Assembly (NCBI RefSeq): GCF_005298075.1
Contig: NZ_SZZH01000007.1
Location: forward strand, 122,702-186,701
Source: Nakamurella flava
GTDB lineage: Bacteria > Actinomycetota > Actinomycetes > Mycobacteriales > Nakamurellaceae
DNA length: 64,000 nt
Direction of reading: 5' to 3'
Within the stretch, counting starts at the first letter, position 1. Every line of letters starts with the position of its first letter. The notes below the pieces were generated by a model. It was given only the letters and a program-made list of their open reading frames with translations. It was not told the DNA's origin and did not search any database. This document shows, piece after piece, positions 33,386 to 42,216 of this stretch. A program made the position numbers and the translations under genes.

Positions 33386-34612
33386 TCAGGCCCGGACGCG
33401 CGGCTCGCGAGCGGCGAGCACCCCGAGCACAGTCAACAGGAAGAGCCCCCCGACGACGACCAGCAACGGGGCCACCCAGGCGCCGGTGGAAGCGTGCAGA
33501 CCGCCGACCACCACCGGACCCAGGCTGGCGACCGCGTACCCGCCGGTCTGCACGATGGACGACAGCTGCCGGTTCTCCCGCTGCCCCCGGGTGCGCAGCA
33601 CGACCACGGTGAAGACGGCCGTGAACCCGCCGCCCTGGGCCACGCCGGCGAACACGCTCCACAGCGCCCAGCCCCCCGGGGCCAGCAGCAGGCCGAGCGG
33701 CATGGTCAACCACAACGCCCCGTTGACGGCGAACGCGGTGGCCGGTCCGAAGCGGTTGATGACAACCGGGGTGAGGAAGGCGCCGGCGACCGCGCACACC
33801 TGGAAGATCGACGACGCCGCCCCGGCCGCGTCGTGCGACAGGCCCTCCTTGTCGGCCAGCAGGGTGGGCAACCAGGCGGTCAGGCCGTAATAGCCGAAGG
33901 CCTGCCCGGAGAAGGCGCCCGTCAGCATCCAGGTGGTCGGACGACGCAGCAGGGTCCCCAGCGACGGCCGCTGCTGCTCGCCGCCGGCTGCCGTCGGCTG
34001 CTGCTCCCGGTGGGCGGTCGCCATCCGGTCGCGGTGGGCCGGTCGCCGCACCAGTACCAGCCACACGGCCACCGCGGCCAGCGTGAGGACCGACGGCAGG
34101 GCGAGGGCGACGGCCCAGCCGGCCGATGCCGCGACCGATGCGGACACCGAGAGCGCGAGCATCGACCCGACGTTCAACGCGGCGGTGTAGGCGCCGGTGA
34201 CCCCGGCCGCGGCGGAGCGGGGGAAGTCCCGCGCGATGATCATCGGGGCGACGATGTTGCCGACGGTGATGGCCAGGCCGACGATGACCGTGCCGACCAT
34301 CGCCGTCGGGACGCCGCCGACGGACCGCACCGCGATACCGACCAGCAGCGTGAGCAGGCAGGCGAACACCGACCGTTCGATGCCGAGCCGACCGATCGCC
34401 GCCGACGCCAGCGGGGCGGAGAGGCCGAAGCACAGCACCGGCAGGCTGGTCAGCAGACCGACCGCCGCCGGGGACATGCCCAGGGCGCCCTCCAGGTCAC
34501 CCGCCACCGCCGACACCGCCACGAACGGCGCCCGCAGGTTGAAGGCCAGCAGGATGAGGGCGATGAGGACGAACACCGGGAACGCGGCCCGACGGGCCGT
34601 CCGATCGGTCAT
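33386..34612 (-). CDS. MFS transporter, CynX/NimT-like
   Basis: 408 residues from ATG 34612, with AGGAGA about ten bases upstream. Twelve hydrophobic segments are visible, starting VFVLIALILLAFNLRAPFVA. This N-terminus (LRAPFVAVSAVAGDL) and FGLSAPLASAAIGRLGIER are typical of the cyanate/2-nitroimidazole (CynX/NimT) branch of the major facilitator superfamily. It faces away from the queuosine genes. The transported compound cannot be told from sequence. Confidence 0.88.
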   Translation of the reverse strand: MTDRTARRAAFPVFVLIALILLAFNLRAPFVAVSAVAGDLEGALGMSPAAVGLLTSLPVLCFGLSAPLASAAIGRLGIERSVFACLLTLLVGIAVRSVGGVPTAMVGTVIVGLAITVGNIVAPMIIARDFPRSAAAGVTGAYTAALNVGSMLALSVSASVAASAGWAVALALPSVLTLAAVAVWLVLVRRPAHRDRMATAHREQQPTAAGGEQQRPSLGTLLRRPTTWMLTGAFSGQAFGYYGLTAWLPTLLADKEGLSHDAAGAASSIFQVCAVAGAFLTPVVINRFGPATAFAVNGALWLTMPLGLLLAPGGWALWSVFAGVAQGGGFTAVFTVVVLRTRGQRENRQLSSIVQTGGYAVASLGPVVVGGLHASTGAWVAPLLVVVGGLFLLTVLGVLAAREPRVRA

Positions 34613-34729
34613 CGTGTGCGGTCTCCTGCATCCGTCGGGCCCGGTCGCCGGGCACAGAGCTGCCCGACAGTTCGCCTCGCGAAACGCTACCCGGGCCGCG
34701 GAGCCGCCGTCCGGTCGCACCGACCTGGG

Positions 34730-34735
34730 TAGGGT
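34730..34735 (+). promoter_or_regulatory. Leaderless -10 element of the tgt transcript
   Basis: TAGGGT ends seven bases before ATG 34743, and no ribosome-binding site is seen between them. Confidence 0.4.
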
Positions 34736-34742
34736 GCGGCCC

Positions 34743-35018
34743 ATGGGTCTGTTCTCGGACGAGCACACGGTGGCCATCGGTCCCTCGACGGTGCAGGTCA
34801 CCGCGAAGACGGGGCTGGTGCACGCCACCTGGACCTTGCTGGTCGACGGCGAGGCGGTCGACGAGGCCACCGCCGCCGGTGACTTCCGGCTGCGCGGTCA
34901 ACTGGCCGACGGGTCGCCGGTGGTCGCCGCCGTCTTCCAGAGCCTGCTGGGCCCGACCCGGGTCACCGTGGAGCACGCCGGCACCGAGATCGCCGAGTTC
35001 ACCGGCTTCGTCGCGTGA
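34743..35018 (+). CDS. Uncharacterised 91-residue protein coupled to tgt
   Basis: A compact, probably all-beta protein: MGLFSDEHTVAIG, then GLVHATWTLLVDGEAV and GPTRVTVEHAGTEIAEFTGFVA. I do not recognise a named family. Its stop overlaps the tgt start as GTGA (35015-35018), so translation is coupled and a role near queuosine insertion or tRNA handling is possible. A leaderless promoter seems to sit just upstream. No catalytic motif is visible. Confidence 0.75.
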   Translation: MGLFSDEHTVAIGPSTVQVTAKTGLVHATWTLLVDGEAVDEATAAGDFRLRGQLADGSPVVAAVFQSLLGPTRVTVEHAGTEIAEFTGFVA

Positions 35019-36268
35019 GTGTGGTGGCCGATCCGGCCGTGGCCGAGCCGGCCGACTTCGGGTTCACCGTCGACCACCGCCTGCCCGGCCGCCTCGGCCG
35101 CACCGGCACGATCACCACCCCGCACGGGGAGATCCGGACTCCGGCGTTCATCGCCGTCGGCACGAAGGCCACCGTCAAGGCGGTGCTGCCCGAGTCGATG
35201 GCCGCGCTCGGTGCGCAGGCTGTCCTGGCCAACGCCTATCACCTGTACCTGCAGCCCGGCTCGGACCTGATCGACGAGGCCGGCGGGCTGGGCGCATTCA
35301 TGAACTGGCCCGGGCCGACGTTCACCGACTCCGGCGGCTTCCAGGTGATGAGCCTGGGCGTCGGGTTCAAGAAGGTGCTGGCGATGGACGTCAGCGGGTT
35401 GCAGTCCGACAGCGTCATCGCCGCCGGCAAGACCCGGCTGGCAGCTGTCGACGACGACGGGGTGACCTTCAAGTCGCACCTGGACGGGTCCCGTCACCGG
35501 TTCACCCCCGAGGTGTCCATGGGCATCCAGCACCAGCTCGGCGCGGACGTCATGTTCGCCTTCGACGAGCTGACCACGCTGATGAACACCCGCGAGTACC
35601 AGGAACTCTCGGTCCGCCGCACCCACGAGTGGGCCATCCGCTGCCTGGCCGAGCACCGCCGGCTGACCGCGCAGCGGGTCGGCAAGCCGTACCAGGCGCT
35701 GTTCGCGGTCGTCCAGGGTGCGCAGTACGAGGACCTGCGCCGGCAGGCCACCGCCGATCTGGCCGCGCTGCGGGTCGACGGGCAGGCGTTCGACGGTTAC
35801 GGGATCGGCGGGGCCATCGAGAAGCAGATCCTCGGCGACATCGTCGGCTGGGTCTGCGAGGAACTGCCGGAGGACAAGCCGCGGCACCTGCTGGGCATCA
35901 GCGAGCCGGACGACTTCTTCAACGCCATCGCCAACGGCGCCGACACCTTCGACTGCGTCTCGCCGTCCCGGGTCGCTCGCAACGGGCGGATCTTCGCCGA
36001 CCGCGGCTACTACAACGTCAACAACGCCCGTTTCCGCCGCGACCTCACGCCGTTGGACGAGGGCTGCGACTGCTACGTCTGCGCCCACTACACCCGGGCC
36101 TACCTGCACCATCTGTTCAAGGCCAAGGAGATGCTGTCGGCCACCCTGGCCACCATCCACAACGAACGCTGGGTGGTCCGGCTGGTCGACCGGATCCGGG
36201 CGTCCATCGCCGACGGCACCTTCGACGAGTTCCGGGACGAGATGCTGGGGCGTTTTTACCGCAGCTGA
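35015..36268 (+). CDS. tgt: tRNA-guanine transglycosylase
   Basis: 417 residues, a little longer than the usual 370-390. It exchanges guanine 34 of tRNAs with GUN anticodons for a queuine precursor. Motifs: TPAFIAVGTKATVKAVLP, catalytic FTDSGGFQVMSL, GGxxG-type ALFAVVQGAQYEDLR and the zinc site CDCYVCAHYTRAYLHH. GTG 35015 is fixed by overlap with the preceding gene. The precursor transporter and gluQRS genes lie nearby on the opposite strand, separated by a toxin-antitoxin pair. No preQ0/preQ1 synthesis genes are in the window, suggesting the precursor may be scavenged. Confidence 0.94.
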   Translation: MSVVADPAVAEPADFGFTVDHRLPGRLGRTGTITTPHGEIRTPAFIAVGTKATVKAVLPESMAALGAQAVLANAYHLYLQPGSDLIDEAGGLGAFMNWPGPTFTDSGGFQVMSLGVGFKKVLAMDVSGLQSDSVIAAGKTRLAAVDDDGVTFKSHLDGSRHRFTPEVSMGIQHQLGADVMFAFDELTTLMNTREYQELSVRRTHEWAIRCLAEHRRLTAQRVGKPYQALFAVVQGAQYEDLRRQATADLAALRVDGQAFDGYGIGGAIEKQILGDIVGWVCEELPEDKPRHLLGISEPDDFFNAIANGADTFDCVSPSRVARNGRIFADRGYYNVNNARFRRDLTPLDEGCDCYVCAHYTRAYLHHLFKAKEMLSATLATIHNERWVVRLVDRIRASIADGTFDEFRDEMLGRFYRS

Positions 36269-36345
36269 CGCCGTGCCTGCGTCGAAGGTGGAGCGTTCTA
36301 CCCGGTGAGCGGGAGAAATCCCCTACCGCCGCTGGTCATCGAGGG

Positions 36346-36365
36346 GTAGTTGCTACGCTTGCTAC
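36346..36365 (+). promoter_or_regulatory. Candidate operator/promoter of the toxin-antitoxin pair
   Basis: TTGCTAC occurs twice (36350-36356 and 36359-36365, nine bases apart), and the first forms an inverted repeat with GTAG at 36346-36349. It is about 30 bp before the antitoxin ATG. Antitoxins of this class repress their own promoter through such repeats. Confidence 0.45.
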
Positions 36366-36393
36366 AGCGTCACGCACTTCGAGGGAGCCGACG

Positions 36394-36648
36394 ATGACAA
36401 GAACGATCCCGCACCGCGAACTGCGGAACAACAGCAGCGCGATCCTGCGTGAGGTCGCCGGCGGCGAGTCGTTCGCCATCACCAACAATGGTGAGGTGGT
36501 CGCCCTGCTGGTCCCCCCGGCGGGTCCGTCGTCGCCACCGCTCCGTCGACGGTCGGCTCGGGTCCGTGGCGGCTTCGGTGAGATCGTCCGAGCCGGTCTC
36601 GATCACCCGATCCAGGACGATCTCGACGCCCTGCGCGGCGATCGGTGA
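36394..36648 (+). CDS. Phd/YefM-type antitoxin
   Basis: 84 residues. The N-terminus TRTIPHRELRNNSSAILREV followed by ESFAITNNGEVVALLVP is the standard DNA-binding Phd/YefM fold. The C-terminal part is Arg-rich and ends in an acidic helix that should wrap the toxin. GAGGGAGC precedes ATG 36394. It overlaps the PIN-domain toxin by four bases (GTGA). Together they form a type II toxin-antitoxin module placed between tgt and the other queuosine genes. Confidence 0.88.
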   Translation: MTRTIPHRELRNNSSAILREVAGGESFAITNNGEVVALLVPPAGPSSPPLRRRSARVRGGFGEIVRAGLDHPIQDDLDALRGDR

Positions 36649-37037
36649 TCGTCTACATCGAGAGTTCCGCGGCGGCCAAGCTGCTCGTCGCGGAGGCCGA
36701 GTCGAGCGCCCTGGTGCGTCACCTCGACCACCTCGCGCAGGACGGCGGTGAGCTGGTGGCCGGAGCCCTGCTCGACACCGAGCTTCGGCGCCTGGCGGTA
36801 CGGACCGGGCTCGACCAGACCTCGGTCTCGGCGGTGCTCGACCGGATCGACGTGGTGGACCTCGACCGGGACGTCTTCCGCGCCGCCGGTCTGTTGCCCG
36901 GTGCCAACCTGCGGAGTCTTGACGCCCTGCACGTCGCCGTCGCCCTGCGTCTGGACGTCGATGCGTTCCTGACCTACGACGAACGGCAGGCGCAGGCCGC
37001 CCACGCGTCGGGACTGGCGACGATCGCCCCGCGGTGA
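36645..37037 (+). CDS. PIN-domain toxin (VapC-like)
   Basis: 130 residues, normal for VapC ribonucleases. It starts MIVYIESSAAAKLLVAEAES; the first conserved acidic residue of PIN domains, usually Asp, is Glu6 here (GAG). The other acidic positions are present: the Glu of DTELRRL, the Asp of SLDALHVAVAL and the Asp of FLTYDERQ. It should cut RNA with Mg2+ unless neutralised by the antitoxin. GTG 36645 overlaps the antitoxin stop. Confidence 0.88.
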   Translation: MIVYIESSAAAKLLVAEAESSALVRHLDHLAQDGGELVAGALLDTELRRLAVRTGLDQTSVSAVLDRIDVVDLDRDVFRAAGLLPGANLRSLDALHVAVALRLDVDAFLTYDERQAQAAHASGLATIAPR

Positions 37038-37102
37038 CCGCCGGGTGGCGCACGTGCAGTCACAGGCGGCTGCCGATGCGCCACTCGCTTCGGTCGGAGG
37101 GC

Positions 37103-37801
37103 CTACCGGGTGACCGGGAGGACGAACTGCCCGGTGACGTAGTCCGGCTCGTACTTCTTGACCAACCGGATGGTCGGATAGGTGACCGGGAGCAGGACGA
37201 CCTCGACCAGCACCTTGTAGAGGTAACCGGTGATGACGTAGTTGAGGAACTCGCCGCCGGTGATGACGCCGTAGAAGGCGATGGTGCAGAACACGACGGT
37301 GTCGGCCAGTTCACCGACGACCGTGGAGCCGATCAGCCGCACCCAGAGGTTCTTCTCCTTGGTGCGCTGCTTGATCTTCACCAACACCCAGGCGTTGAGC
37401 AGCTGCCCGACCAGGAACCCGCACAGGCTGGCCAGCACGATCCGCGGCACGAACCCGAGCACCGCCTCGAAGGCGGACTGGTTCTCGTAGGCGGCGGCGG
37501 CCGGGGCGATCTGCACGATCCAGAACACCAGCGAGGCCAGGATGCTGATCGCGAAGCCCAGCACGATGGCCCGGCGCGCCCGCTTGAACCCGTATACCTC
37601 GGACAGCACGTCGCCGAAGATGTAGGTCAGCGGGAACAGGAACGCGCCGCCGTCGGTGATGAACGGCCCGAACTCGATGAGCTTGGTGGCGCCGATGTTG
37701 GAGATCAGCAGCATCGCGCAGAACAGCGCGACGATGATGTCGTAGTTGCCGGCCCGCAACGGGGAATGCGGCGGGGTTCGGTCGGAGAGTGGAGATGTCA
37801 C
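37103..37801 (-). CDS. Queuosine precursor transporter (YhhQ/VUT family)
   Basis: 232 residues, all-membrane with about six segments. Family motifs: [37 protein letters not shown], and [18 protein letters not shown] near residue 150. These proteins import preQ0, preQ1 or queuine. GTG 37801 overlaps the gluQRS stop, so the two are co-translated. With tgt nearby it makes a salvage route: import, insertion into tRNA, then glutamylation. Confidence 0.92.
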   Translation of the reverse strand: MTSPLSDRTPPHSPLRAGNYDIIVALFCAMLLISNIGATKLIEFGPFITDGGAFLFPLTYIFGDVLSEVYGFKRARRAIVLGFAISILASLVFWIVQIAPAAAAYENQSAFEAVLGFVPRIVLASLCGFLVGQLLNAWVLVKIKQRTKEKNLWVRLIGSTVVGELADTVVFCTIAFYGVITGGEFLNYVITGYLYKVLVEVVLLPVTYPTIRLVKKYEPDYVTGQFVLPVTR

Positions 37802-38790
37802 GGCGGAAATGATCCCCGCTCGCCGGGGGGCCTGACGACCAGATCGTCCGGACGCACGATCCAGGGTTCGCGCGGCAGCTGTTGCGGGTCGAATTTCTCG
37901 AGCAGGGCGTCCGGCGTCGCCGGCTCGCCGACGGCGGCCAGGCCGAGCGAGGTGGCCAGGATTCCGAGCACGTCGGTGGGGGTCAGCCCTTGGTCGACGA
38001 GTTCGGCCAGGGTGACCGCGCCGTCCCGTTTGGCCAGGCGCTGCCCGGCGGTGTTGAGCGCCAGCGGGACGTGGGCGTAGACCGGCGCGGGCACGCCGAG
38101 CAGTGCCGCCAGGTAGGCCTGACGGGGCGCCGAGGCCAGCAGGTCGTCGCCGCGGACCACCTGGTCGACGCCCTGGGCGGCGTCGTCGACCACGACGGCC
38201 AGGTTGTAGGCGGCCACCCCGTCGTTGCGGCGCAGCACCAGGTCGTCGACCACGCCGGTGTACTCGCCGTGCAGCACGTCGATGACGGTCCAGGTGCGGA
38301 CGTCGGCCCGCAGCCGCAGGGCACTCGGCCGGCCCTGCGCGCGCCGCTCGGCGATCTGATCGGGGGTGAGCTCACGACAGGTACCCGGGTAGAGCTGGGC
38401 GGCGACCGCGGCCGGGTCGGCGCTCGGATGCGGGGCCGAGGCGGCCTCCCGGATCTCCCGGCGGGTGCAGAAGCACTCGTAGGTCTGGCCATCGGCGACC
38501 AACTTCCCGATCGCCTGGTCGTAGACGGCGGTGCGCTCGGACTGCACGAGCACGGCGCCGTCGTGGTCGAGGCCCAGGGCGGCCAGGTCGGCCAGCTGAC
38601 GCTCGGCGGCCCCGGCCGCGACGCGGTCCAGGTCCTCGAGCCGGACGAGGAACCGGCGGCCGGTCGAGCGGGCGAACAGCCAGGCCAGCAGCGCGGTCCG
38701 CAGGTTGCCGACGTGCAGGTCGCCGGAGGGGCTGGGCGCGAAGCGACCGGCGGCGGACGGGACGGAGGCGGGCACGGGTGGCGTACTCAT
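37798..38790 (-). CDS. gluQ: Glutamyl-Q tRNA(Asp) synthetase
   Basis: 330 residues, a truncated glutamyl-tRNA synthetase without the anticodon-binding domain. The HIGH-like motif is in [20 protein letters not shown], the zinc site near CFCTRREI and the KMSKS-like loop is reduced to LAKRDGAV, as usual for this family. It attaches glutamate to queuosine 34 of tRNA(Asp), so its presence implies queuosine in this organism. ATG 38790 fits the family start. It is the first gene of a two-gene transcript with the precursor transporter. Confidence 0.93.
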   Translation of the reverse strand: MSTPPVPASVPSAAGRFAPSPSGDLHVGNLRTALLAWLFARSTGRRFLVRLEDLDRVAAGAAERQLADLAALGLDHDGAVLVQSERTAVYDQAIGKLVADGQTYECFCTRREIREAASAPHPSADPAAVAAQLYPGTCRELTPDQIAERRAQGRPSALRLRADVRTWTVIDVLHGEYTGVVDDLVLRRNDGVAAYNLAVVVDDAAQGVDQVVRGDDLLASAPRQAYLAALLGVPAPVYAHVPLALNTAGQRLAKRDGAVTLAELVDQGLTPTDVLGILATSLGLAAVGEPATPDALLEKFDPQQLPREPWIVRPDDLVVRPPGERGSFPP

Positions 38791-38864
38791 CACCGTCCAT
38801 CCTGACGGGCATCGGTGGGCATGATGGTGGTCGCCTCCGTGACCGGGGACGGAAGGAGTCACCG

Positions 38865-39722
38865 ATGACGACAACGCAGACGGATCGCCCGCACGCCCGG
38901 CGGGGCCCGCACCCGACCCGTGACCTCGACGTCGACCTGCTGCCCGAGGTGTGGCACTACCTCCGCGAGATGGCCGACCGGACCGGACGGATCCTCGGCC
39001 GGGACCTGGTCGGCGTCTACGCGGCCGGTTCACTGGCGCTGCACGCCTACCAGCCCGGCCGCAGCGACATCGACATCGCCATCGTGTGTTCCGGTCCGTT
39101 GACCCGGCCGGCGAAGCGGGCGCTGGTCGATGCCCTGCGTCACGAGGCCCTGCCGTGCCCGGCCCGCGGACTCGAGCTCGTCGTCTACCGGGCCGAGTTC
39201 GCCGCTGCCGGCACTTCCGAACCGGGCTTCGAGGTCGAGCTGAACTCGGGTCCGCGGATGCCGTTCCGGGTCACCTGGTCCGGGGCGGACCGCGGTACGG
39301 CCGACGGCACGTTCTGGTACGCGGTGGACCGCAGCATCCTGGCCGCGGCCGGCCGCGCCGTGGCCGGACCGCCGGCCGGTGCCGTGTTCCGCTCGGTCCC
39401 TGACGGCGTGCTGGCCACCGTCCTGGCCGAGAGCCTGCGCTGGCACCTGACTCTCGACCGTCCAGCGGAGCCGCCGGAGGACGAGCCCGGTCCGCCCGGC
39501 ACCGACGACGCCGTGCTGAACGCCTGCCGGGCCCGGCAGCGCATCCGTACCGGCCGGTGGAGCGACAAGGTTTCCGCGGGCCGGGATGTGCTCGCCGATG
39601 CGCCGACCCCGGTCGTCGAGCAGGCGTTGGCCGCCCGGTCCGGGGGACCGATGCCGTCGCGGGCCGCCGCCCGCGCGTGGCAGGAAGCCGTGCTGGCCGA
39701 GTTGGCGGCGACCCGCCCGTGA
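38865..39722 (+). CDS. Nucleotidyltransferase-fold protein, aminoglycoside-adenylyltransferase-like
   Basis: 285 residues from ATG 38865, with GGAAGGA at 38851-38857. The nucleotidyltransferase motif [21 protein letters not shown] carries both metal-binding Asp residues near 70. The rest is similar in length and layout to AadA-like O-nucleotidyltransferases. It could modify an aminoglycoside or another small molecule; resistance is not established. It overlaps the following monooxygenase gene by four bases (GTGA), so it is first in a three-gene coupled operon. Confidence 0.72.
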   Translation: MTTTQTDRPHARRGPHPTRDLDVDLLPEVWHYLREMADRTGRILGRDLVGVYAAGSLALHAYQPGRSDIDIAIVCSGPLTRPAKRALVDALRHEALPCPARGLELVVYRAEFAAAGTSEPGFEVELNSGPRMPFRVTWSGADRGTADGTFWYAVDRSILAAAGRAVAGPPAGAVFRSVPDGVLATVLAESLRWHLTLDRPAEPPEDEPGPPGTDDAVLNACRARQRIRTGRWSDKVSAGRDVLADAPTPVVEQALAARSGGPMPSRAAARAWQEAVLAELAATRP

Positions 39723-41275
39723 CCGACCAGCTCGCACCGGGACCACCCGAGGGCGTCGACGTCGTCATCGTCGGCGCCGGGCTCTCCGGCATCGGCGCCG
39801 CCTGCCAGTACCGACAGGCCTTCCCGGACCTGGCGATCGCCGTCCTGGAGGAACGAGCGGCCATCGGCGGGACCTGGGACCTGTTCCGGTACCCCGGAGT
39901 GCGTTCGGACTCGGACATGTCGACGTTGGGGTACTCGTTCCGGCCGTTCGGGTTGGGGTTGGACGACCCGCCGACCATCGCCGACGGGGCACTGATCCGT
40001 GACTACATCGAGCAGACGGCCCGGGAGTTCGGGGTCGATCGGTGCGTCCGGTTCGGTCACCGGGTGGTCCGGGCCGACTGGAACTGGACGACGGCGCGAT
40101 GGACGGTCACGGCCGAGACGACGGGTCCGGACGGCCGCCGCACGGTCCGGCTGAGCGCCCGCTGGCTCTCGGCCTGCGCCGGGTACTACGACACCGCCCG
40201 TGGCCATCGCCCGGCCCTGCCCGGCGCCGACGAGTTCACCGGCGTCTGGGCCGACCCGCAGCACTGGCCGGCCGACCTCGACTGGACCGACCGGCGGGTC
40301 GTCGTCATCGGGTCGGGGGCGACGGCCATCAGCATCGTGCCGGCGCTGGCGCAGCGGGCGGCCCGGGTCACCATGCTGCAGCGCACGCCGAGCGATGTCC
40401 TCGCCATCCCGCGGGGCGACGCGCTGTCCGCGCGGCTGCGCCGGGTGCTGCCGCCGCGGTCGGTCGCGCGGGTCGTCCGGGGCAAGAACGCGGTGGTGGC
40501 GTTGGGCTTTCACCAGTTCGCCCGCCGGCTGCCCACCCGGGCCCGGCGGTTCATCCAGGCCGGCGCCCGCCGGTCCCTCCCGCCGTCGGTCGACGTCGAC
40601 GTGCACTTCGCCCCGCCGTACGCGCCCTGGGACCAGCGGGTCTGCTTCGTCCCCGACGGCGACCTGTTCCAGGCCCTGTCCGGCGAGCGGGCCGAGATCG
40701 TCACCGACCACATCGACACGCTCACGCCGGACGGCATCCGGCTGCGGTCCGGCCGGCACCTGCCGGCCGACGTCATCGTCCCGGCGACCGGTCTGCAGGT
40801 CCGGTTGCTCGGTGGTCTGCGCCTGCACGTCGACGGCGCCCTGATCGAGCCGCAGGACACCGTCGTCTACAAGGGCACGATGCTGTCGGGTGTCCCCAAC
40901 TTCAACCAGGTCGTCGGCTATCCGAACGCGTCGTGGACGCTCAAGGCCGACCTGGCCAGCGGTTTCGTCGTCCGCGTCCTCCGCGAACTCGGCAAGCGTG
41001 GCGCCGACTGGGCGGTGCCCGATCGGCCTGATCCCGCTGACGTCTCCGATCGCCCGCTGCTGGACCTGCAGTCGGGGTACATCCGCCGGGCCGCGGGCAC
41101 CATGCCCCGGCAGGGTCGCCGGGGACCGTGGCGGATGCATCAGAACTGGTTGCGGGATGTAGTGCTGCTCCGCTGGCGGCCGGTGACCGACACCGGCCTG
41201 CGGTTCGGCCGGCAACCCGGGCACCCGAACGACGGGCGCCCGCAGCACGAGACGACAGGAGCACTCACGGTATGA
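39719..41275 (+). CDS. Flavin monooxygenase, EthA/MymA-like, with altered Baeyer-Villiger fingerprint
   Basis: 518 residues. The FAD site is VIVGAGLSGIGAA, then GGTWDLFRYPGVRSDSDM; the NADPH site is VVVIGSGATAISIVPALA. Between them the family fingerprint F-x-G-x3-H-x3-WP reads FTGVWADPQHWP, so the His is Asp. The order monooxygenase then SDR resembles the mycobacterial mymA region. GTG 39719 overlaps the preceding stop. It likely oxygenates ketones, sulfides or lipid-like compounds, though the His change makes true Baeyer-Villiger activity doubtful. Confidence 0.88.
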   Translation: MTDQLAPGPPEGVDVVIVGAGLSGIGAACQYRQAFPDLAIAVLEERAAIGGTWDLFRYPGVRSDSDMSTLGYSFRPFGLGLDDPPTIADGALIRDYIEQTAREFGVDRCVRFGHRVVRADWNWTTARWTVTAETTGPDGRRTVRLSARWLSACAGYYDTARGHRPALPGADEFTGVWADPQHWPADLDWTDRRVVVIGSGATAISIVPALAQRAARVTMLQRTPSDVLAIPRGDALSARLRRVLPPRSVARVVRGKNAVVALGFHQFARRLPTRARRFIQAGARRSLPPSVDVDVHFAPPYAPWDQRVCFVPDGDLFQALSGERAEIVTDHIDTLTPDGIRLRSGRHLPADVIVPATGLQVRLLGGLRLHVDGALIEPQDTVVYKGTMLSGVPNFNQVVGYPNASWTLKADLASGFVVRVLRELGKRGADWAVPDRPDPADVSDRPLLDLQSGYIRRAAGTMPRQGRRGPWRMHQNWLRDVVLLRWRPVTDTGLRFGRQPGHPNDGRPQHETTGALTV

Positions 41276-42093
41276 AGCGGTTCGACTTCCGGCGCGGCAC
41301 CGCAGTGGTGACCGGCGCGGCCAGCGGCATCGGCGAGCAGGTCTCCCGCCAGCTGGCCGAGCGGGGCAGCGCGTTGGCCCTGGTGGATCGGGACGGCGAC
41401 CGGCTCGACGCGGTGGCCTCCGGGATCCGTAGTCGCAGCAGCGTTCCCGTCGCCACCTACGTCGTCGACCTGGCCGACGAGGACGCCACCCGCAACCTCG
41501 GGCGCACCCTCGCCGACACCCACGAAGACACGACGCTGCTGGTCAACAATGCCGGCGTCGCCCTGGGTGGAGCCTTCGCGCAGACCAGCGCCGAGGAGTT
41601 CGACTGGCTGCTGGCGATCAACCTGCGCGCGCCGATCACGCTGACCCGGGCCCTGCTGCCGGTGCTGCAGTCCCGGCCCGGCTCGCACCTGGTCAACCTG
41701 TCGAGCGTCTTCGGCATCATGGCCCCGCCCGGCCAGGTCGCCTACGCCACCAGCAAGTTCGCGCTGCGCGGGTTCAGCGAGTCGCTGAGGGCCGAGATCG
41801 GCGGGACCGTCGGGGTGACCGTCGTGCATCCCGGCGGCATCCGCACCCGCATCGCCGCGAATGCGCGGGTGGCCGCCGCCACGGACCCCCGGGAGGTCGA
41901 GGCCGGTAAGGCCGCGTTCGAGAAGTTCCTCAGTTACCCGGCTGACAAGGCCGCTGCCCAGATCGTCGCCGCCGTCGAGAAGCGCAAGCCGCGCGTCCTC
42001 ATCGGCAGCTCGGCCGTGGTGCCCGATCTCGTCGTCCGGCTGACCCCGCAGCACTACCCGCGGATCCTGGCCCTGCTGCAGCGGGAGAAGTAG
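41272..42093 (+). CDS. Short-chain dehydrogenase/reductase (SadH-like)
   Basis: 273 residues. The N-terminal GTAVVTGAASGIGEQ is the NAD(P) motif; NNAGVALGG and catalytic YATSK follow. The C-terminal half (KAAFEKFLSYPADKAAAQIV, then KRKPRVLIGSSAV) is characteristic of the group found next to EthA/MymA-like monooxygenases. ATG 41272 overlaps the monooxygenase stop, so the two are coupled and probably act in sequence, the SDR producing or removing the carbonyl used by the monooxygenase. Confidence 0.88.
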   Translation: MKRFDFRRGTAVVTGAASGIGEQVSRQLAERGSALALVDRDGDRLDAVASGIRSRSSVPVATYVVDLADEDATRNLGRTLADTHEDTTLLVNNAGVALGGAFAQTSAEEFDWLLAINLRAPITLTRALLPVLQSRPGSHLVNLSSVFGIMAPPGQVAYATSKFALRGFSESLRAEIGGTVGVTVVHPGGIRTRIAANARVAAATDPREVEAGKAAFEKFLSYPADKAAAQIVAAVEKRKPRVLIGSSAVVPDLVVRLTPQHYPRILALLQREK

Positions 42094-42216
42094 TCAGTTG
42101 CCCGGGGTGGTCTTCAGCCGACCAGCCCTGACCGGAACACGGGCATATCGCTAGCATCTCGGCACATCCCACGATGCAGAAGCCGTCGTCCGACGGTGGA
42201 CGGGAGGTCCCCAGCG

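Noticed and set aside
38865..39722. Calling the nucleotidyltransferase an antibiotic resistance gene
   Set aside because: The fold is right but the substrate cannot be read from the motifs, and it is coupled to a monooxygenase, not to resistance genes.
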